Below, one piece after another: positions 8,699 to 16,627 of a DNA stretch of 64,000 bases. This stretch comes from DASUPK01 sp963736685 (lineage in GTDB: Bacteria; Actinomycetota; Thermoleophilia; Solirubrobacterales; 70-9): positions 62,001-126,000 of the forward strand of contig CAVTPZ010000018.1 of NCBI GenBank assembly GCA_963736685.1, written 5' to 3'. How positions within the stretch are numbered: the first letter of the stretch is position 1; every line of letters begins with the position of its first letter. Below the pieces are notes generated by a model, which did no database searches, was not told where the DNA came from, and saw only the letters and a program-made list of their open reading frames with translations. Both the position numbers and the translations under genes were made by a program.

Positions 8699-9065
8699 CC
8701 GCCCCGAGAGTCGACGCCGCCGACACCGGCGGGAGCGAGACGCCCGGAACCATCGCCGGGATCCGCACCCTCACCGTGACTCCATCGGCCGAGCGAATCG
8801 TGGCGCCCTCGCGAAGCGCCCCCGGCAGCGCGTGCCGGGCGGCGGCCTCCGCATCCGCCCCGACCGCGCCGGCGCGGGCCCCCGCTCGGGCGGCATTGCC
8901 GGCCGACCAGAGCGCCCAGCCGGCCAACACCGTCTGCGCCGCGATCGCCAGGCAGACGGCGAGAGCCGGAAGCAACGCGACCAGCTCGACGGATGCCTGC
9001 CCGCGGCGATCGCGCCGGTCTCGGTCCTCGGCCTCACGAGCCGAAGCTAGGCGGACGGTCGTCAC
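8580..9065 (-). CDS. TadE-like pilus/secretion membrane protein (first copy)
   Basis: Short pseudopilin-related membrane protein. From a GTG at 9065 the frame gives a charged N-terminus (EAEDRDRRDRR), then GQASVELVALLPALAVCLAI with the TadE motif Glu, one membrane helix, the repeat-like GNAARAGARAGAVGADAEAAA, and an outer beta-rich part (DGVTVRVRIPAMVPGVSLPP). After about base 8715 the reading frame runs through the second TadE gene and stops only at 8580, so its true end is probably near 8684-8715 and the last 30-45 codons given here are likely spurious. It opens a four-gene minus-strand cluster. TadA, TadB and TadC are not in the window, so function in a pilus is only suggested. Confidence 0.55.
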   Translation of the reverse strand: MTTVRLASAREAEDRDRRDRRGQASVELVALLPALAVCLAIAAQTVLAGWALWSAGNAARAGARAGAVGADAEAAARHALPGALREGATIRSADGVTVRVRIPAMVPGVSLPPVSAASTLGADGALVAGARARLRSSCWRRCLRWRSRRRSPCSYCSSGTR

Positions 9066-9103
9066 GGGATCCGCGCTGAGCGCCGCGAATCGGTGAAGGA
9101 TCG

Positions 9104-9457
9104 TCAGTACGTGGTGGTCGAGCGCCAGATCAGGAAGATCGCGCCGATGCAGGCGGCCATCAGGGCGATCCAGAGCAGGACGCCGCCCGCCCACGAGCTG
9201 AAGTCGTCGTAGGCGACGACGAGGAGCGCGATGGCGCCGACGGCGCCGAACAGCCCCGCCTTCCGCACGTCGGTGAGCCCGGCCAGGGTGAGCTGCTGCT
9301 CGTTGTAGACGCGGTAGAGCAGCCAGGCGATCGCCGCCAGGAAGATCATCGAAAGCGCCGTCAGCACCGCGGCTGCCGCGTTGCCGCCGCCGGGCAGGAA
9401 GTCGACCGCAGCCGCGAGCGCGAGGATGATCGCGATGTTCCGGATGGCCTGGGGCAC
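9104..9457 (-). CDS. Four-TM hypothetical membrane protein
   Basis: No family recognised. The 117 residues form four hydrophobic stretches (about 5-22, 28-47, 66-82 and 89-110) with very short loops; the one soluble loop (LYRVYNEQQLTLAGLTDVRKAG) faces one side between TM2 and TM3. The GTG at 9457 lies about eight bases after a good -10 element on the minus strand (TAGAAT, plus-strand positions 9466-9471), so the message may be leaderless. It ends 38 bases before the TadE-like genes and could lead that cluster. Confidence 0.7.
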   Translation of the reverse strand: MPQAIRNIAIILALAAAVDFLPGGGNAAAAVLTALSMIFLAAIAWLLYRVYNEQQLTLAGLTDVRKAGLFGAVGAIALLVVAYDDFSSWAGGVLLWIALMAACIGAIFLIWRSTTTY

Positions 9458-9465
9458 GGCCGCGG

Positions 9466-9491
9466 ATTCTAGGTCAGGGCCGCTGGATCAA
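9466..9491 (-). promoter_or_regulatory. Promoter of the four-TM gene (leaderless)
   Basis: Read on the minus strand: TTTTGA, 16 bases, then TAGAAT, with the GTG start eight bases further on. It belongs to the unusually AT-rich gap 9458-9611, which holds two divergent promoters. Confidence 0.45.
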
Positions 9492-9574
9492 AATTCGGCT
9501 TGCAATCCGGCCGTCGATGTGAAAGGAATGTCAATCGGTTTTCCCGCTATTTGCGAAAATCAGGACGCCCAGAA

Positions 9575-9603
9575 TTGAGAAACCCTCACACCGCCGTTAG
9601 CGT
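9575..9603 (+). promoter_or_regulatory. Promoter of the HD hydrolase gene (leaderless)
   Basis: TTGAGA (9575-9580), a 17-base spacer, and TAGCGT (9598-9603) place the transcription start at about the ATG at 9612, with no room for a ribosome-binding site. Confidence 0.55.
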
Positions 9604-9611
9604 TTCGTTTG

Positions 9612-10205
9612 ATGGCTGAAGTGTCCATACGACCCGAGCCGAGGACGGACTCCGATCTGGCCGTCTCCGCGCTGCGTTTCGCCCGGCGCGTCCACCTCGG
9701 CCAGTACCGCAAGCAGACCGGAGAGCAGTTCGTCCAGCATCCGATCGCGGTCGCCAAGCTGCTCTCCGATGCCGGCTACGACGGCAACCTGATCGCCGCC
9801 GCCTACCTCCACGACGTGGTCGAGAAGACCGACGTCAGCCTGGATGAGATCCGCGAGCGCTTCGGCCCCAGCGTCGCCGCGCTGATCGACTGCCTCAGCG
9901 AGGATCCCGACATCGAGGGCTACGCGGACCGCAAGCGGGCGCTTCGCCGGGGCATTCTCGGGTCCGGCGGGGATCCCGTCGTCATCTATGCCGCGGATCG
10001 CGTCGCCAACATGCGCGACTGGCTCACCATCTCCCCCGAGGATCGCCCCGCCTGCGGCGAGCGCCTCGGCACCACCCTTCAGGAGCGGCTGGAGCTCTGG
10101 ACCGAGGATGTCGAGGAGCTCCACGACCTGAACCCCGAAACGCCGTTCCTGGGCGAGATCCAGGCGGATCTGGCAGAGCTCAAGGCGCAAACGCCGGAGC
10201 GGTAA
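9612..10205 (+). CDS. HD-domain hydrolase, RelA/SpoT-like (small alarmone hydrolase type)
   Basis: HD_4 metal-dependent phosphohydrolase of 198 residues, similar to the hydrolase half of SpoT and to Mesh1. Visible metal and active-site elements are VHLGQYRKQTGEQFVQHPIAVA (first His and the HP element), AAAYLHDVVEKTDVSLDEI (the HD doublet with the following E-K-T) and VVIYAADRVANMRDW (the D-R-x-x-N segment). There is no synthetase domain, TGS or ACT, so the likely job is degrading (p)ppGpp or a related nucleotide in the cytoplasm. The ATG at 9612 is set by the promoter spacing. A second unrelated HD protein is encoded at 57690. Confidence 0.82.
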   Translation: MAEVSIRPEPRTDSDLAVSALRFARRVHLGQYRKQTGEQFVQHPIAVAKLLSDAGYDGNLIAAAYLHDVVEKTDVSLDEIRERFGPSVAALIDCLSEDPDIEGYADRKRALRRGILGSGGDPVVIYAADRVANMRDWLTISPEDRPACGERLGTTLQERLELWTEDVEELHDLNPETPFLGEIQADLAELKAQTPER

Positions 10206-10281
10206 CAACCCCTTCACATCAGGGTTTTATGCGGATCCATCGCTCCGGCTGACGGACTATCCTGCCGCTGCGAGTTCTGCG

Positions 10282-11367
10282 GTGCCTCAGCCGTCCGACG
10301 CCTCACTCGACTCCCTGAACCCCGCTGACCACAGCCAATTCGCGATCGGTTTCGATCGCCGCGACCTGCCCAGGCTGCATGAGCTCTGGGATGGGATCGT
10401 CCTGTCCGAGCGCTGGTCGGAGGGCGAGCTGACGGAGCGCTTCGAGTCCACCTGGTCCGGGCTGCACGGCCTCGGATCGGCCGCCACGGGCGGCTGGACC
10501 GGCGCGGCCCTGGCGGCCCTCGACTTCGCCGGCGTGCGGGGCGAGAAGGTCCTCTGCCCCTCCAACACCTTCATGGCGACGCCGCTCTCGATCATCCACT
10601 CGGGCGGCGAGCCCGTCTTCGTCGACTGCAATCGCGAGGACCTCTGCATGTCCTTCGAGGACTTCGAGCGCAAGGCCGAGGAGCATCGGCCCCGCGCCGC
10701 GGTGATCGTGCACATCGGCGGCCACATCGCCTTCGAGGTCGAGCGGATCGCCGAATACTGCCGCGCCAACGACATCTTCCTGCTCGAGGACTGCGCCCAC
10801 GCCCACGGCGCCAGCTGGAACGGCCGCCGGGCCGGCTCCTGGGGCGACGCCGGTGCCTACTCCTTCTACGCCACGAAGACGATCTCCACCGGCGAGGGCG
10901 GCATGCTCGTGTCGAGCCGGGACGAGATCGTCGAGCACGCCAAGGCGTTCCGCAACTACGGCAAGCCCGACCACAAGGTGGAGGGGCTCAACCTGCGGAT
11001 GAGCGAGTTCACCGCCGCCATCGGGATCGTTCAGACCGAGCGGCTGGAGGAGATCGTGGCCCGCAAGAACGAGGTCGCGCGAGAACTGCTCGACCCCGTG
11101 TACGGCTCGCGCCTCGAGCTTCCCGACGGCATGACCTCGGGCCTCTACAAGTACATCGTCTTCGAGCCGATCGAGCGCTCGACCGGCAAGGTCTACGACG
11201 ACCCGTGCCACCGGATCATGGGGGCCGGCGGCGAGTTCCCCAACACCGATTGGGTCGCGCAGAACCATTGGTGCGTGCCCCTCTACTTTGATGGGAGGGT
11301 GCCCGAGGCGGAGCCGAGGGCAACCCGTGAGATGGCGAAGCCGGCCACCGGAGGCGTAAGAGCGTGA
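10282..11367 (+). CDS. DegT/DnrJ/EryC1-family sugar aminotransferase
   Basis: PLP-dependent aminotransferase of 361 residues that transfers an amino group to a nucleotide-linked keto-sugar. The family pattern is complete: cofactor contacts at ATGGWTGAALAAL, the aspartate in LLEDCAHAHGASWNG, and the Schiff-base lysine in SFYATKTISTGEGG. NTFMATPLSIIHSGGEPVFVD is the usual DegT landmark. It starts at GTG 10282, downstream of a TATCCT -10-like element (10258-10263). Its last codons overlap the GTG start of the epimerase gene by four bases (11364-11367), so the two are translated together, fitting a pathway that makes an amino-sugar for a surface glycan. Confidence 0.88.
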   Translation: MPQPSDASLDSLNPADHSQFAIGFDRRDLPRLHELWDGIVLSERWSEGELTERFESTWSGLHGLGSAATGGWTGAALAALDFAGVRGEKVLCPSNTFMATPLSIIHSGGEPVFVDCNREDLCMSFEDFERKAEEHRPRAAVIVHIGGHIAFEVERIAEYCRANDIFLLEDCAHAHGASWNGRRAGSWGDAGAYSFYATKTISTGEGGMLVSSRDEIVEHAKAFRNYGKPDHKVEGLNLRMSEFTAAIGIVQTERLEEIVARKNEVARELLDPVYGSRLELPDGMTSGLYKYIVFEPIERSTGKVYDDPCHRIMGAGGEFPNTDWVAQNHWCVPLYFDGRVPEAEPRATREMAKPATGGVRA

Positions 11368-12774
11368 GCACAGTCCTGGTCACCGGCGGCAGCGGCTTCA
11401 TCGGCTCGCACGTCGTCGACAAGCTGGCGGACGCCGGCTTCGAGCCACGGATCTTCGACCTTCAGCCCTCGCCGCATCACGAGCCCGGGCTCGGTCGACA
11501 CGGTCATCGGCGACCTCTTCGACCACGATGCCCTCTGCGCCGCGATGGAGGACTGCGATGCGGTCGTCCACCTGGCGGCCTATGCGGACGTCGGCATCGT
11601 CGCGAAGGAGCCCGTCGAGGCCGAGGCCTGCAACTCGCGCGGGACTCTCGCCGTCCTCGAGGCGGCTCGAGCGACCGGAACCCGCGTCGTCTACGGCTCG
11701 ACCATCTGGGTCTATGGCGCCTCCGGCGACGGCCTGATCGACGAGGACGCACCGCTCGGGCTGCCCGACCATCTCTACACCGCGAGCAAGCTCGCCGGCG
11801 AGATGTACTGCACGTCCTACGCCGAGCTCTACGACGTGCCCTGCACGATCCTGCGCTTCGGCATCCCCTACGGACCGCGCGCCAGGCCTGCTGCGGTCAT
11901 CCCGATCTTCGTCTCGAAGGCGCTCAAGGGCGAGCCGCTCACAATCGCGGGTGACGGACTGCAGACGCGGCGCTTCGTCTACGTCGAGGACCTGGCCGAC
12001 GGCATCGTCGCCGGCCTTCAGAAGGGCGCCGAGGACCGCGTCTACAACCTTGCGGGCGACGAGACCGTGACGATCCGCGAACTGGCGGACATCGTCTCCG
12101 ACCTGATCGACGACACCGAGGTCGTCCACACGCCGGGCCGCAACGGCGACTTCGGCGGCGCTGTGATCTCGAACGAGCGCGCCGCCAGGGAGCTCGGCTG
12201 GCGCGCCTCGACCCCGCTCCGCGAGGGTGTTCGCCGCTACCTCGCCTGGCTCGCACCCGAGCGCGCTCCCGCGCTGGAGCCCGAGCCGGTCCTGGCCTCG
12301 GCGCCCGAGCCCGAGCCGGTGGCAGCCACGCCGGTGAGGAAGGTGACCGAGATGCCGGGATGGCCCGACACCGTGGGCTCGACCTGGCCGAGCGCCTGGA
12401 TCGTCGCCCTCGCCTGCGCCGCCGGAACCGTGATCCCCGCGATGCTCGCCGTCCGCACCGATGACTTCGGAAGCGGACAGGTCGGCTACGTCGCGATCAC
12501 CTCGTTGCTCGCGATCCTCGCCTGTCTCAGCCTGCTTCCGCTCGGCGCCGGGGGCGCCCGCCCCGCCCGGGGTGGCGTGATCGCCGGCTGGCTGATCGCC
12601 GGCTGGGTGGTCCTCGAGACCCTTCCCTGGACCCGGAACGTCTTCAACCTCGGCATGCCGCACCGCGGCACCGTCGTGCTCACCGCGATGGGCGTGGCGA
12701 TCGCGATCGTGGTGGCGACCGCCGCAACGCGCCTGCGCGACGACGAGGAAACAGCCACGGACACCGTCAGCTAG
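11364..12774 (+). CDS. NAD-dependent sugar-nucleotide epimerase/dehydratase with C-terminal membrane domain (frame switch)
   Basis: Extended short-chain dehydrogenase acting on a nucleotide sugar. The N-terminus has the NAD motif TGGSGFIGSHVVDKL; the catalytic elements YGSTIWVYG (Ser/Thr) and YTASK (Tyr-Lys) follow. At about 11484-11490 (GAGCCCGGGC) the frame changes by one extra base: before it reads FDLQPSPHHEPG, after it SVDTVIGDLFDHDAL, which are adjacent parts of one protein. After the enzyme domain comes an Ala/Pro/Glu-rich linker with repeated APEPEPV, then four hydrophobic helices to the end, an unusual membrane anchor for this family. The total would be about 469 residues. It overlaps the aminotransferase gene at its start and shares a CTAG stop with the deacetylase gene (12771-12774). 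Confidence 0.78.
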
Positions 12775-13490
12775 GCCGGAACCGGCCGCAATCCCGCCGA
12801 GCGGATCCTCTCCACCACCAGCGGCAGCGCCGCGACCGTACCTCTCCAGCAACCGGGCTCGCTGTAGTGGTCGGCGTCGTGGAGCAGCAGGACGTCGCCA
12901 CCGTCCAGCTCGCGCGTCGCCTCTGCGGCTATCTCCGTCCCGCTCCTCCCCGCGCGCCAGTCGTGTCCCCACCTTGACCAGAGCAGCGAGCGCAGGCCGC
13001 GCGCCTGCACCTCGACCATCCCGGGGTAGCTGAAGATGCCGTACGGCGGGCGGTAGAGCTCGGGGCGCAGCCCGACCGCGTCCTCGATCGCCGCGATACC
13101 GCGCTCGAGGTCCTCGACGAAGGTTCCGGGCGCGAGCCGGAGCATGTTGCGGTGCCGGTATCCGTGGACGGCGACGACGTGGCCCGCGGCTGCGATCTCG
13201 GCAGCCAGGCGCGGATCACGCTTCACCTGCTCTCCGCAGAGGAAGAAGGTGGCGGGCGCGTCGAGGGCGGCCAGCGCCTCCAGCACGGCGGGCGTCCCCT
13301 CCGGGTGCGGGCCGTCATCGAAGGTGAGGGCGACTCCCACGGGATCGTCGATCCGGCGCGGCAGGCCGAGGACGCCGGCGACGGCCGGCAGGACGGGGGC
13401 GAGCGCCGGTGTGCACCAGGCGGCCGCCGCGGCGGCCGAGCCGATGAGGAGTCCCTTGCGGATGGCAGGATGGTGCCACTGATGAGGCAT
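12771..13490 (-). CDS. Polysaccharide deacetylase (NodB/CE4 family)
   Basis: Secreted or membrane-attached carbohydrate esterase family 4 protein of about 239 residues that removes acetyl groups from N-acetylated glycans. Conserved motifs are TFDDGPHPEGTP (motif 1, catalytic Asp and metal Asp), HGYRHRNM (motif 2, the H-x3-H type metal ligands), RPPYGIFSY (motif 3) and LLLHDADHY (motif 5 His). An N-terminal hydrophobic stretch (LLIGSAAAAAAWCTPALAPVLPAV) is an anchor or signal. ATG at 13490 is preferred over GTG at 13493. Its start is only about five bases from the divergent permease start at 13496, leaving no intergenic promoter. It probably modifies the same envelope glycan as the aminotransferase/epimerase pair. 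Confidence 0.87.
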   Translation of the reverse strand: MPHQWHHPAIRKGLLIGSAAAAAAWCTPALAPVLPAVAGVLGLPRRIDDPVGVALTFDDGPHPEGTPAVLEALAALDAPATFFLCGEQVKRDPRLAAEIAAAGHVVAVHGYRHRNMLRLAPGTFVEDLERGIAAIEDAVGLRPELYRPPYGIFSYPGMVEVQARGLRSLLWSRWGHDWRAGRSGTEIAAEATRELDGGDVLLLHDADHYSEPGCWRGTVAALPLVVERIRSAGLRPVPA

Positions 13491-13495
13491 CACCA

Positions 13496-14383
13496 GTGAG
13501 TGGGGAGCTCACGCTCGGCTTCGTTTTGGCGCTGGCGGCTGCCTGCTGTTACGAGACCGGCTACGCGCTGCAGGCGATCGAGGCGCGCAAGGCACCGTCA
13601 GAGAAGGCTCTCAGGCCTTCCCTGATAGGCCACCTGCTGACGCGCCCCCTCTGGGTCGGGGCGACGCTGCTCTCGCTGCTGGGCTGGCCTCTCCAGATCC
13701 TGGCGCTGGCCCACGCGCCGCTTACCCTGGTCCAGCCGGTCCTGGCTCTGGGACTGCTTCTCCTACTTGTTCTCGGCGTCCGCATCCTGGGCGAGCATGT
13801 CGGCCCGCGTGAGATCGCAGCGGTCGTTCTGATCATCGCCTCGGTCGGGGTGTTCGCCTGGGCGGCCCCCAGGGAGACGAGTGACGTCCAGCGCGGCGCC
13901 GGGCTCGTCATCGCGCTCTCCCTTCTGGCGGCGGTCACCCTGCTCCCGTACGCGATCGGACTCGTTGGCCGCCGCACCTATCCGATGCTGCTGCTCGTCG
14001 CGAGCGCCGGCGCCGCCGACGGCATGGCGGCGTTCGTCGCCAAGATCGTCGCGCAGGACGCGACGGAGGGCGCGCTGCTCGCGGTGGCCGCCTGGGCTGC
14101 GCTGGTCGCTGCGGTCGTGCTCATCGGGGTGGTCAGCGAGTCGACCGCACTCCAGAAATTCGCCGCCACCCGCGTTGCGCCCACCGTCCTGGTCATGCAG
14201 ATCGTGATCCCGGTCGTGCTGGCACCGCTGGTGGGCGGAGAGAGCTGGAGCAACACACCGCTCGGCGGCGCGGTGCTGGTGATGGCGCTCGTGGCCGTCG
14301 CGCTAGGCGCCGGCCTGCTGGCGAGCTCCCCCGCGGTCGCCCAGCTCGCCGTCGGGGATCCCGACGGCCCCGAGGACGGCTGA
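13496..14383 (+). CDS. DMT-superfamily (EamA-like) membrane permease
   Basis: Integral membrane protein of 295 residues with nine to ten hydrophobic segments and the two-fold repeat expected of drug/metabolite transporters. Landmarks are YETGYALQAIEARKAP in the first loop, ALAHAPLTLVQPVLALGLL (the first-repeat helix with V-Q-P), and KFAATRVAPTVLVMQIVIPVVLAPLVGGE in the second repeat. Substrate not predictable. The GTG at 13496 sits next to the divergent deacetylase start, and the 3' end runs 81 bases into the convergent glycosyltransferase gene. The last 10 residues (DPDGPEDG) are acidic. Confidence 0.8.
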   Translation: MSGELTLGFVLALAAACCYETGYALQAIEARKAPSEKALRPSLIGHLLTRPLWVGATLLSLLGWPLQILALAHAPLTLVQPVLALGLLLLLVLGVRILGEHVGPREIAAVVLIIASVGVFAWAAPRETSDVQRGAGLVIALSLLAAVTLLPYAIGLVGRRTYPMLLLVASAGAADGMAAFVAKIVAQDATEGALLAVAAWAALVAAVVLIGVVSESTALQKFAATRVAPTVLVMQIVIPVVLAPLVGGESWSNTPLGGAVLVMALVAVALGAGLLASSPAVAQLAVGDPDGPEDG

Positions 14384-15448
14384 CGCCGCCGTCGGCAGCC
14401 GGGCGAAGGAGTCGTCCGGCTTGCCGCTCGCGGCGAGAGCGCGAACGAGCGCATCCCCGAGCTCCTCGCGCGATCCAGCCACCTCCGCGAGGCCGAAGCG
14501 CTTGAAAGCCGCGTTGTTCACCCGCACGTGCCCGCGGCCCCAGCCGTAGGACACGACCCCGCAGCCCTCCATGATCGCCTCGAGCACCGTCAGCCCCGCG
14601 GTCGAGTGGACGAGCACATCGGCCGCCGCGAACCAATCGGGCATCCGGTCGGTGAACCCCTCGACCCTGACCCGCGGCTCGGCGGAGAAGTCCTCGGCGA
14701 GCTTCGCCTGGAGCCCCTCGTTCCGCCCGCAGAGGCAGACGACGGTCGAGCCGGGAACCCCAAGAGCCTCCTGCGCTGCTCCCTCCAGGTCCCCGACCGC
14801 CCAGCCCCCGCCGGAGACGATCACCATCGGGCCATCGGCGGGCAGGCCCAATTGCCGCCGGGCGTCGGCCTGGGTGCGCGGCTCGTAGAAGCGCTCGTCG
14901 GTGAGCCCCCGGACGCAGCGCACGTCCGTCCCCGGAGCGATCTCCCTCACCTCCTCTGCGGACTCGGGGTGCGTGATCAGGTGCAGGTCGACGCCGGGGT
15001 GCGCCCAGTAGCGGAGCGCCGCCAGGTCGGTGATCGCCGAGACGACCGGGATGCCGATCTTCCCCTTGCTGCGCAGGGCACCGAGCACCTCGGTCGTGCC
15101 GGGATAGGTCGAGACGACGATGTCGGGGTCCCTCTCCAGAACCGCCCTGCGGATCGACCTGGCTGCCAGCCACTGGGTCAGGTGCCCTGCGAACCATCGC
15201 GTCGGGCGCACGTCGGTGATCAGCCTGTAGGAGAGATCGAACAACCGGCTCCCCCACTTGGAGTGAAAGCGCGAGCTGTCCATGACGAGCCGGCGGGTGA
15301 GCCAGCCGACCACTGCCAGGGAATCGACGATCTCGATCTCGGCGCCGGGTGCCTCTCGGTGGATCCCCTCGGCGAGCACGCGCGCGGGCAGGTCATGGCC
15401 CTCGCCGATCGACGCGCTGAAGATCAGGATGCTGGGCGATCCGGGCAC
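14303..15448 (-). CDS. MGDG-synthase-like glycosyltransferase (GT28 family)
   Basis: Glycosyltransferase of 381 residues resembling monogalactosyldiacylglycerol synthase and MurG. The N-terminal half starts ILIFSASIGEGHDLPARVLAEGI, matching the MGDG_synth opening (S-x-G-x-G-H), and contains VVSTYPGTTEVLGAL; the C-terminal half has VIVSGGGWAVGDL and the nucleotide-sugar site HSTAGLTVLEAIMEGCGVVSY. It should transfer a sugar to diacylglycerol or a polyprenyl/lipid acceptor at the inner membrane face. ATG at 15448. It overlaps the 3' end of the DMT permease gene by 81 bases on the opposite strand. The sugar and acceptor are not known. Confidence 0.83.
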   Translation of the reverse strand: MPGSPSILIFSASIGEGHDLPARVLAEGIHREAPGAEIEIVDSLAVVGWLTRRLVMDSSRFHSKWGSRLFDLSYRLITDVRPTRWFAGHLTQWLAARSIRRAVLERDPDIVVSTYPGTTEVLGALRSKGKIGIPVVSAITDLAALRYWAHPGVDLHLITHPESAEEVREIAPGTDVRCVRGLTDERFYEPRTQADARRQLGLPADGPMVIVSGGGWAVGDLEGAAQEALGVPGSTVVCLCGRNEGLQAKLAEDFSAEPRVRVEGFTDRMPDWFAAADVLVHSTAGLTVLEAIMEGCGVVSYGWGRGHVRVNNAAFKRFGLAEVAGSREELGDALVRALAASGKPDDSFARLPTAASAVLGAVGIPDGELGDRGGARQQAGA

Positions 15449-15469
15449 GGCGGGCAGAATAGGGCCGTC

Positions 15470-15964
15470 TCAGTCCAGGAAGTCCCCTTCGGAGATCTGC
15501 ACCCTGCGAACCACCGGCATCACGATCCAGAGAACGACGAGGACGAGGCCGATGCCCGCCGTGAACAGGGCCGGCGCCGGGCTCTTGAAGATCACATCCG
15601 CGACCAACAGTATGGCGCCGCACAGTGACACAGCGAGAACGAGGAGGCCGGCTATGGCCAGCCGGTTCGACACGCGAACCAGGTTGTCTTTGTCGCGCAT
15701 GCGGAAGAGGAGGCGATGGTTCGCTGAGGGCGCGATGAGCAGCGCAGTCGCCACGGCGGTGGAGCAGAGCACGCCGAAGTAGAGGTCACGCTGGAAGCCG
15801 TCGAGCCTGGGGAACCCGTTCGAGAAGGGCACGGTGAGCAGGAATGCAAAGAGAATCTGCACGCCCGGAAGGGCCACCCGCAACTCCTGGAGGAGTTCGC
15901 TCAGGTTCCTGTCGGCCCGCTCTTCACGGGTCTCGTCCCTCCCCGACTTCCGTGGCGGCGCCAC
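15470..15964 (-). CDS. DUF6328-type membrane protein
   Basis: A 164-residue protein with a charged N-terminus (KSGRDETREERADRNLSELLQELRV) and four hydrophobic segments. The order E-R-x-D-R-N-L-x-E-L-L-Q-E-L-R followed by GVQILFAFLLTVPF is the pattern I associate with DUF6328, a family of unknown function common in Actinobacteria. It ends with a short charged tail (RRVQISEGDFLD). The gene is three bases downstream of the DUF47 gene on the same strand and so is probably in the ppk1-DUF47 transcript, which hints at an ion or phosphate related role, but that is inference only. Confidence 0.72.
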   Translation of the reverse strand: MAPPRKSGRDETREERADRNLSELLQELRVALPGVQILFAFLLTVPFSNGFPRLDGFQRDLYFGVLCSTAVATALLIAPSANHRLLFRMRDKDNLVRVSNRLAIAGLLVLAVSLCGAILLVADVIFKSPAPALFTAGIGLVLVVLWIVMPVVRRVQISEGDFLD

Positions 15965-15967
15965 CTC

Positions 15968-16627
15968 TCAGGAGTGCTTGACGGCGATCGCCTCGATCTT
16001 GTGAGCCGCTGTCTCGGTCGAGTCGATCGCCCGCTCGAGCAGCCCGAAGATGTCCTTCCAGCGGATCACGACCATCGGGTCGATGCCGTTGGAGAAGAGC
16101 GAGGCGAGCGCTTCTCGCCAGACCCGGTCGCCCTCGTTCTCGAGCCGGTGGATCTCCACCCAGTAGCGCTCGAGGTCCTCGAAGCCGCGCAGATCGGTGA
16201 GCAGTCCGGAGACCTGCTCGCAGGACTGGGCGAGCACCGTGGAGAGGACGTGAGCCTGCTCCATCGGGGCCTCGATCGCGAAGAGGCCCATGAAGTCCGC
16301 GGCCTCCTCGATGTCGTCGACGATGTCATCGAGCTGGGTGGCGAGTGCATAGATCTCGGCGCTGTCGAGTCCCTTGGGCGGATCGGCATTCAGGCGCCGC
16401 ACGATGTCCTGGGTGATCCTGTCGCCCTCCTGCTCGGCCTTGAGGATGTCGCGCGCCACTCCGCTGTCCTCGGGCCAGGTGTCGAACATGTGCTCCAAGA
16501 GCTGGGCAGCGCGCAGGATGTTGGTTCCGGCCTCGGCCAGCGCGTCGAAATAGACCGAATCCCTACTTGTCGCCGAGCGCCGGGGCACCGAGCGCCAAGC
16601 TACCAGAGGCTCGCGGGAGCTAGCCAC
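15968..16627 (-). CDS. DUF47 family protein (PhoU-like, phosphate transport regulator)
   Basis: All-helical 219-residue protein related to PhoU. Family elements visible are ILKAEQEGDRITQDIVRRL with the E-x3-D metal-binding pattern, ALATQLDDIVDDIEEAADFM with the conserved D-D-I-x-D motif, and HRLENEGDRVWREALASLF repeating the E-x3-D pattern in the second half. DUF47 proteins often partner low-affinity Pit phosphate transporters; no pit gene is here. GTG at 16627 overlaps the ppk1 stop by eight bases, so it is translationally coupled to polyphosphate kinase. The first 25 residues (SSREPLVAWRSVPRRSATS) are atypical, and the functional start could be further in. Confidence 0.85.
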   Translation of the reverse strand: MASSREPLVAWRSVPRRSATSRDSVYFDALAEAGTNILRAAQLLEHMFDTWPEDSGVARDILKAEQEGDRITQDIVRRLNADPPKGLDSAEIYALATQLDDIVDDIEEAADFMGLFAIEAPMEQAHVLSTVLAQSCEQVSGLLTDLRGFEDLERYWVEIHRLENEGDRVWREALASLFSNGIDPMVVIRWKDIFGLLERAIDSTETAAHKIEAIAVKHS

